11,354 nt of DNA, from NCBI GenBank assembly GCA_937880175.1, contig CALFLO010000072.1:1-11354 (forward strand). Direction: 5' to 3'. The DNA comes from an uncultured Gluconobacter sp. Its GTDB lineage: Bacteria > Pseudomonadota > Alphaproteobacteria > Acetobacterales > Acetobacteraceae. A program made the translations under genes and the position numbers. The notes under the pieces are model-generated. The model had not been told where the DNA came from and ran no database searches. It saw nothing but the letters and a program-made list of their open reading frames with translations. This document shows, in pieces, positions 6,920 to 11,354 of this stretch (position 1 is the stretch's first letter; every line of letters starts with the position of its first letter).

Positions 6920-8359
6920 ATGACATCCATCGTTCTCGGACAGGGCCGCGACGGCTCCGACACCTGCATTGATCTGCCGGAACTCCTGGCCACGCGCCTG
7001 CTGGTCCAGGGCAATTCCGGCTCGGGAAAATCGCATCTTCTGCGGCGCCTGCTGGAGCAGACGGCCACCCTCGTCCAGCAGGTCATGATCGATCCGGAAG
7101 GCGATTTCGTCACCCTGGCCGACCACTACGGCCATCTGGTGATCGACGTTGAAGACCAGTCCGAAGCCAGCCTGCGTGCAGCCGGTGAGCGCGTGCGCGC
7201 CCATCGCGCGTCCATCGTGCTGAACCTGGAGCAGGTCGAAGCCGAAATGCAGCTTCGGGCCGCAGGCGCGTTCCTCAATGGCATGTTCGAGGCGCCCCGC
7301 GCGCACTGGTATCCGGCCCTCGTGGTGGTGGACGAAGCACAGCTTTTCGCGCCTGTCACGGGCGGCGATACGTCTGACGAAGCGCGTCGTCTGTCGCTCG
7401 GGGCCATGACGAACCTCATGTGCCGTGGGCGAAAGCGCGGTCTGGCCGGTGTCATCGCCACCCAGCGTCTCGCCAAGTTGGCCAAGAACGTCGCGGCCGA
7501 AGCCTCCAACTTCCTGATGGGCCGGACCTTCCTCGATATCGACATGGCCCGCGCCGCCGATCTTCTGGGCATGGAGCGCCGTGCGGCGGAATCGTTCCGG
7601 GATCTGGCGCGCGGGCAGTTCATGGCGCTTGGCCCTGCCCTGAGCCGCCGCCCGAAGCTTGTGGCGATTGGGCCCGTCACGACCGCAAGCCACGCCACAG
7701 GTCCGGTCCTTCTTCCGCTTGAGCCTGTCTCCGCCGAAGACCTGCGAGACATCATCCTTGAGCCGGTCCACGAATTCACACCCCGCGCACGCCGGGATTC
7801 CCGGCCACCGCCGCCGGATCTTCTGGCACAGCTCGACGCCTATGGTGCAGAGCGCGAAGCCGAGGAACCTGCACCGGCAGCCGTCATCGTAGAGGCTGAT
7901 CCGGACCAGCTCTGGTCGCTGGTGGCCGAAGTCGTGGCGGGTGAAGGCTCGGACTACAAGCCGCTGGCCACCCTGTATCAGGACTTTCAGCTCCGGGCGC
8001 GGATCCAGGGCCTGTCGCGCAATGTCCTGGAGCTTGGGCCGTTCCACCGGATGCTGGCTACCATCCGCGCAGGACTGGACCGCGCGCGCGCTGATGGCGA
8101 GGAATGGAAACAGGCGCAGACCATTGCCGCGACGCTGCCGGAGGACGTGCAGGGCGTTTTCCTGCTCCTCGCCCGCACGGCGCTGGACGGTGAAACCTGC
8201 CCGGGCGACGAGGCCCTGGCCCGCGCCTATGGCACGCACTCGCTGGGCCGTGCACGGCGGCAACTGAACTATCTGGAAGAGCGTGAGGTGATCGTCCTTC
8301 AGGACACGCCACTGGGTCGTCGCGTCGCCATCGTCGGGCTGGGCTGGCAGACCGCCTGA
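6920..8359 (+). CDS. HerA/FtsK-superfamily P-loop ATPase (DUF87-like)
   Basis: The 479-residue protein has a single ATPase domain of the HerA/VirB4/FtsK class. Walker A GNSGSGKS is at 31-38 and MIDPEGDF at 56-63 matches the HerA strand motif. Walker B is ALVVVDEAQ (133-141). A conserved RGRKRG (169-174) could supply the arginine finger, followed by the sensor-like GVIATQRLAKLAK (177-189). Walker A begins only 31 residues in, so the N-terminal HAS barrel of true HerA is absent. Residues 275-320 look like a Pro/Arg-rich linker. The C-terminal part (about 300-479) is helical and ends in a probable winged helix (ARRQLNYLEEREVIVLQDTPLGRR). The partner that would complete a DNA pump (NurA-like nuclease) is not in the window. 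The start four bases after the flavoprotein stop, with no strong ribosome site, implies translational coupling. Its cellular role is unknown; DNA or nucleoprotein translocation is the family expectation. Confidence 0.85.
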   Translation: MTSIVLGQGRDGSDTCIDLPELLATRLLVQGNSGSGKSHLLRRLLEQTATLVQQVMIDPEGDFVTLADHYGHLVIDVEDQSEASLRAAGERVRAHRASIVLNLEQVEAEMQLRAAGAFLNGMFEAPRAHWYPALVVVDEAQLFAPVTGGDTSDEARRLSLGAMTNLMCRGRKRGLAGVIATQRLAKLAKNVAAEASNFLMGRTFLDIDMARAADLLGMERRAAESFRDLARGQFMALGPALSRRPKLVAIGPVTTASHATGPVLLPLEPVSAEDLRDIILEPVHEFTPRARRDSRPPPPDLLAQLDAYGAEREAEEPAPAAVIVEADPDQLWSLVAEVVAGEGSDYKPLATLYQDFQLRARIQGLSRNVLELGPFHRMLATIRAGLDRARADGEEWKQAQTIAATLPEDVQGVFLLLARTALDGETCPGDEALARAYGTHSLGRARRQLNYLEEREVIVLQDTPLGRRVAIVGLGWQTA

Positions 8360-8364
8360 GGGGG

Positions 8365-8419
8365 CTGTCACGGTTCTGTCACAGCACGTTCACAGGAGCT
8401 TCACACGCAGTTCTTTAAG
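8365..8419 (+). promoter_or_regulatory. Tandem PhoB boxes and likely -10 of the receptor operon
   Basis: Four 7-base units occur at an exact 11-base period: CTGTCAC (8365-8371), CTGTCAC (8376-8382), CGTTCAC (8387-8393) and GCTTCAC (8398-8404). They are separated by the 4-base spacers GGTT, AGCA and AGGA. This is the architecture of the Pho box (CTGTCAT plus a 4-base spacer, repeated every 11 bases), bound by phosphorylated PhoB. No -35 hexamer is needed at such promoters. TTTAAG (8414-8419) starts ten bases after the last unit, where the -10 would be expected, and matches TATAAT at four of six positions. The spacers are less AT-rich than in E. coli. The array starts five bases after the ATPase stop and ends 67 bases before the receptor start. 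Confidence 0.75.
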
Positions 8420-8471
8420 GAAAGATTAGGGTCCGCCGCGTTCGACCCTTCTCCTGCCGGAAAGAACTTTG

Positions 8472-10853
8472 ATGCCGCGCAACCTGCTGCGTTCCCGCCT
8501 TCTCCTGACCGTTTTCTGCTCGCCATTTGCGCTGGCCGCAGCCCTTCCCCACCCTGCCGATGCAGCAACGGCAGGAACGAAGAAAACGACACCCGCCAAA
8601 CATGACGCCAAACACAAGGCCAGAGTCGCAGCCGTTGAAGGCGGCAGCGAACAGCTCGTCATCACGGCCCGGCGTACCCGCTCCGAACAGGGGCTGAGCC
8701 ATGTGCAGCTTCAGCGGATCCTTCCGGGCGTGAACCCGGTCAAGGCGCTGGAAATGCTGCCGGGCGTGGTGTTCAACAACGCTGATCCATGGGGCAACAA
8801 CGAGCAGAACTCCTCGCTCTACGTCCATGGCTTCAACCAGAACCAGCTCGGCTACACGCTCGACGGCATCCCGCTGGGCGATCAGGCTTACGGCAACTAT
8901 AACGGCCTCTCCCCGCAGCGCGCGGCCATCAGCGAAAACATCGGCTCGGCGTCGGTGTCCTCTGGCGCGGGTGCGCTGGGTACGGCCTCCACGTCCAACC
9001 TTGGCGGCACGCTCCAGTTCACGACGCAGGACCCGCTGAAGAAGCGCGGCGCGCAGATCGAACAGGTTTTCGGAAGCTGGTCCACGTTCCGCACCTTCGC
9101 CCGCCTCGATACGGGTGAGTTCGGCAACGGCAATTCGGCCTATGTCTCTTTCGCACGTCAGGATGCACGCGCTTGGGACTTCGCCGGTCATCAGGGCGGC
9201 TATCAGGTCAATGCGAAGTTCGTGCACAACAGCGAACACGACCATTTCTCGACCTTCTTCGACTGGTCCCAGAAGGTTGAGCCGAATGAGGACAGCATCA
9301 CGCTTCCGAGCGGCTATGGTCTGTATGTCCGTCCCTTCACCTTCCCGAACTTCAATTACGCCAAGGCCAACGCCAATGCGGTCGGTCTGAACTATCGCAA
9401 TTATTACTCCGCGGCCCAGCGCGAGGATTTCCTCGCCTATTCCAAGTGGACGCATGATTTCAGCGAAAACCTGCACTGGGACAACAGCATCTATTATCAC
9501 CATGATCTGGGTGAAGGTGTCGTGGCCGGGCCGATTTCGGCCGCCGGTCTGCCGACACTGTTTGCCGCCTATTTCCCGGGTCAGGATCTGAACACCGTCT
9601 TCGGCGGTTCGGGCTATGCTACGCGGACGACCGAGTACTGGGACAACCGCGGTGGCCTGATGTCCACGCTACGCTACCATCTGGGCAAGCACTCGATCGA
9701 GCTTGGTGGCTGGTATGAGCGCAACAACAACACGCAGGCGCGTCGCTGGTATCCGCTGGACGCCAACAACCCGACCACGCCTTACGAGCGCCAGCAGAAC
9801 GCCCTGATCGACCAGTACACCAACAATTTCTACACCAACACGTTCGTCACGCATCTGCAGGACAACTGGCAGATCTCAAAGACCTTCTCCCTGATGGCGG
9901 GCTTCAAGTCCGAGCTGGTCTATACGAACGGCACGCTGCCGGTCGCGGCAAAGGCTGGTTCGCTTTCCCCGTCCTATGCCGTGACGGCTCCGGGTGGCGA
10001 GATCGATGCCGCCAAGCCGTTCCTGCCCGCTTTCGGCGCCGTGTGGGACATCACGAAGCACGAACAGTGGTTCGCCAACATTCAGGAAAACATGCGCTCC
10101 TTCCAGGACGCAGGTTATGGCAACGCAACTCCCTGGGGTGCCACCAGTCAGGCCGCTTTCGAAGAGTTCAAGAACAACGGCAAACCCGAGACGTCATGGA
10201 CGTATGAGACCGGTCTGCGTGAACATCGCCAGGTCCATCTCGGACCGCTGACGGCAATTGAAGGCCAGGTCGAGTACTATCACGTCCGCTTTTCGAACCG
10301 CCTTCTGGCCGTAGCGACGACGCAGACCCTGTCGTCCATCATCGGTTCGGCCACCACGCTCGCAAACGTGGGCTCGGTCACGACGGATGGTATGGACTTC
10401 TCCTTCACCACCCATTTCGGACCGCATTTCTCGCTGTACAACGCGCTGTCCTATAATAAGTCCACGTACAACGATAACTACAGCACAGGTTCGAGCATCA
10501 TTCACACGGCGGGCAAGAACGTCGTCGGCATGCCAGACTGGTCGGAGAAGTTCGTCTTCACCACCAACTGGGGCAATGCTTACGGCCAGTTCACCGGTGA
10601 CGTGATCGGCAAGCGTTATGCGACCTACACCAACGACATGTGGGCCGCACCCTACGCGCAGTTCAACCTGAATGCAGGCTACACCTTCCACAACATCCCG
10701 CACATCGCGTCGCTGAAGGTCCAGGGCAACATCACCAACCTGACAAACACGAAGGGATGGTCCACGATCAACGCGACCCAGACTTCGGGTCAGTTCTCGG
10801 CCTACCCCATCGCGCCGCGCATGTTCTTCCTGAGCCTCAGCGCAGCCCTGTAA
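8472..10853 (+). CDS. TonB-dependent outer-membrane receptor
   Basis: The 793-residue protein imports a specific ligand across the outer membrane, driven by TonB-ExbB-ExbD. A signal peptide covers residues 1-31 (basic MPRNLLRSR, hydrophobic core, cleavage after ADA). A Lys/Ala/Thr-rich linker and the TonB box EQLVITARR (60-68) follow. The plug domain (about 70-186) contains ALEMLPGVVFNN, SLYVHGFNQNQLGYTLDGIP and TSNLGGTLQF. The remaining 600 residues are aromatic- and Asn/Gly-rich alternating strands, as in a 22-strand barrel, ending RMFFLSLSAAL. The terminal residue is Leu rather than the usual Phe. The ATG at 8472 is chosen over the TTG at 8469; GGAAAG lies seven bases upstream. The Pho-box array upstream and the phosphodiesterase downstream suggest a phosphorus-containing ligand, which is inference. 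No iron-siderophore neighbour is seen. Regulation by phosphate limitation is likely. Confidence 0.93.
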   Translation: MPRNLLRSRLLLTVFCSPFALAAALPHPADAATAGTKKTTPAKHDAKHKARVAAVEGGSEQLVITARRTRSEQGLSHVQLQRILPGVNPVKALEMLPGVVFNNADPWGNNEQNSSLYVHGFNQNQLGYTLDGIPLGDQAYGNYNGLSPQRAAISENIGSASVSSGAGALGTASTSNLGGTLQFTTQDPLKKRGAQIEQVFGSWSTFRTFARLDTGEFGNGNSAYVSFARQDARAWDFAGHQGGYQVNAKFVHNSEHDHFSTFFDWSQKVEPNEDSITLPSGYGLYVRPFTFPNFNYAKANANAVGLNYRNYYSAAQREDFLAYSKWTHDFSENLHWDNSIYYHHDLGEGVVAGPISAAGLPTLFAAYFPGQDLNTVFGGSGYATRTTEYWDNRGGLMSTLRYHLGKHSIELGGWYERNNNTQARRWYPLDANNPTTPYERQQNALIDQYTNNFYTNTFVTHLQDNWQISKTFSLMAGFKSELVYTNGTLPVAAKAGSLSPSYAVTAPGGEIDAAKPFLPAFGAVWDITKHEQWFANIQENMRSFQDAGYGNATPWGATSQAAFEEFKNNGKPETSWTYETGLREHRQVHLGPLTAIEGQVEYYHVRFSNRLLAVATTQTLSSIIGSATTLANVGSVTTDGMDFSFTTHFGPHFSLYNALSYNKSTYNDNYSTGSSIIHTAGKNVVGMPDWSEKFVFTTNWGNAYGQFTGDVIGKRYATYTNDMWAAPYAQFNLNAGYTFHNIPHIASLKVQGNITNLTNTKGWSTINATQTSGQFSAYPIAPRMFFLSLSAAL

Positions 10854-10866
10854 GGAATACTGCCCC

Positions 10867-11354
10867 ATGCTGACACGTCGCCAGAGCCTCGGCCTGCTCG
10901 CAGCCGGGCTTCCCGCCCTGCACCTGCGGGCGAAAGCCGCGCCCTCACTGGCGCCGAAGCCTCTCGTGTTCGCCCATCGCGGGGCCTCGGCCCTGCGTCC
11001 GGAGCACACACTGGCCTCCTATGCCCGCGCCATGATGGATGGCGCGGACTTCATCGAGCCTGATCTCGTCATGACCAAGGACGGCCATCTGGTCGTCCGC
11101 CATGAGAGCAACATTGCGGGCACGACGGATGTTTCGGAGCGTCCGGAATTCGCCTCCCGTCACCGTTCCCTCAAAATCGACGGTAAGATCGAGACCGGCT
11201 GGTTCACCACCGATTTCACGCTCGCCGAACTCAAGACCCTACGCGCCCGCGAACGTCTTTCCACGATCCGGGTCCACAACACCCGTTATGACGACCATTT
11301 CGAAATCCCGACCTTCGAGGAAGTCATCGAACAGGTCGCCGCCCAGTCGGCCGC
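10867..11354 (+). CDS. glpQ: Glycerophosphodiester phosphodiesterase with Tat-type leader (3' end outside the window)
   Basis: Only the first 162 residues are in the window. The enzyme hydrolyses glycerophosphodiesters to glycerol 3-phosphate and an alcohol. The N-terminus MLTRRQSLGLLAAGLPALHL has the twin-arginine pattern (TRRQSLGLL) and then AKAAP for cleavage, so periplasmic export by Tat is likely. The catalytic core starts VFAHRGASALRPEHTLASY (about 34-52), the HRGA..PE.T signature with the catalytic His. GADFIEPDLVMTKDGHLVVRHE follows in two parts: the metal-binding E and D in IEPDLVMTKDG, and the second catalytic His in VVRHE. The next stretch (IETGWFTTDFTLAELKTL) is typical of periplasmic GlpQ, about 350 residues when complete. 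It starts 13 bases after the receptor stop; AAGGA overlapping that stop codon, ten bases upstream, serves as ribosome site. It is almost certainly co-transcribed from the Pho-box promoter. The symbol is by family resemblance. Confidence 0.9.
   Translation, partial: MLTRRQSLGLLAAGLPALHLRAKAAPSLAPKPLVFAHRGASALRPEHTLASYARAMMDGADFIEPDLVMTKDGHLVVRHESNIAGTTDVSERPEFASRHRSLKIDGKIETGWFTTDFTLAELKTLRARERLSTIRVHNTRYDDHFEIPTFEEVIEQVAAQSA

Noticed and set aside
6905..8371. Minus-strand open frame of 488 codons opposite the ATPase gene
   Set aside because: It is antisense to a gene with clear Walker motifs, and its translation is Arg/Gln/His-rich with no family motif. Long antisense frames are expected in GC-rich DNA.
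8365..8404. Short direct repeats as a CRISPR array
   Set aside because: The units are 7 bases with 4-base spacers at an 11-base period, far too short for CRISPR and matching a Pho box instead.
8415..9503. Minus-strand open frame of 362 codons opposite the receptor 5' half and its promoter
   Set aside because: It is antisense to a clear signal peptide, TonB box and plug domain, and would run through the Pho-box promoter region.
1..11354. tRNA, rRNA, integrase or complete insertion sequence
   Set aside because: I looked for tRNA arms, transposase motifs and terminal inverted repeats with target duplications and found none that hold up, so mobility of the left part rests on composition alone.

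Overview
The window looks like a piece of chromosome from an alphaproteobacterium, most likely an acetic acid bacterium of the Gluconobacter/Acetobacteraceae type. This is an inference from the GC-rich coding style, the family versions of PanC and adenine deaminase, and the large TonB-dependent receptor; no rRNA or other marker gene is present to prove it. It falls into an accessory-looking left part (about 1-3007) and a conserved, densely packed right part (3008-11354).

Left part. A plus-strand gene enters from outside the window and ends at 548 as an unrecognised beta-rich protein with an odd basic tail. Facing it is a two-gene minus-strand unit (954-1394, then 559-951). It encodes two small, apparently membrane-associated proteins of unknown function, is markedly AT-richer than the rest, and carries a perfect hexanucleotide repeat exactly at the stop/start junction. 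A divergent, hairpin-rich spacer separates this unit from a complete short-chain dehydrogenase/reductase (1760-2545). About 460 bases follow with no convincing gene, a G8 run and possible coding debris, closed by a strong rho-independent terminator at 3008-3034.

Right part. On the minus strand, panC (pantothenate synthesis) is followed by ade (adenine deaminase). Divergent from panC, a flavoprotein of the BaiN/HI0933-like class sits 4 bases upstream of a HerA/FtsK-superfamily ATPase, a tightly coupled pair. Directly after the ATPase stop codon lie four 11-base units that match the PhoB-box pattern, then a likely -10, then a TonB-dependent outer-membrane receptor. The receptor is followed after 13 bases by a glycerophosphodiester phosphodiesterase with a twin-arginine leader, which runs off the window.

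The most interesting reading is that the receptor and phosphodiesterase form a phosphate-starvation operon: the receptor would import a phosphorus-containing molecule and the exported phosphodiesterase would release glycerol phosphate from phosphodiesters. The most likely uncharacterised element is the two-gene membrane unit on the left, for which only structure, not function, can be read.
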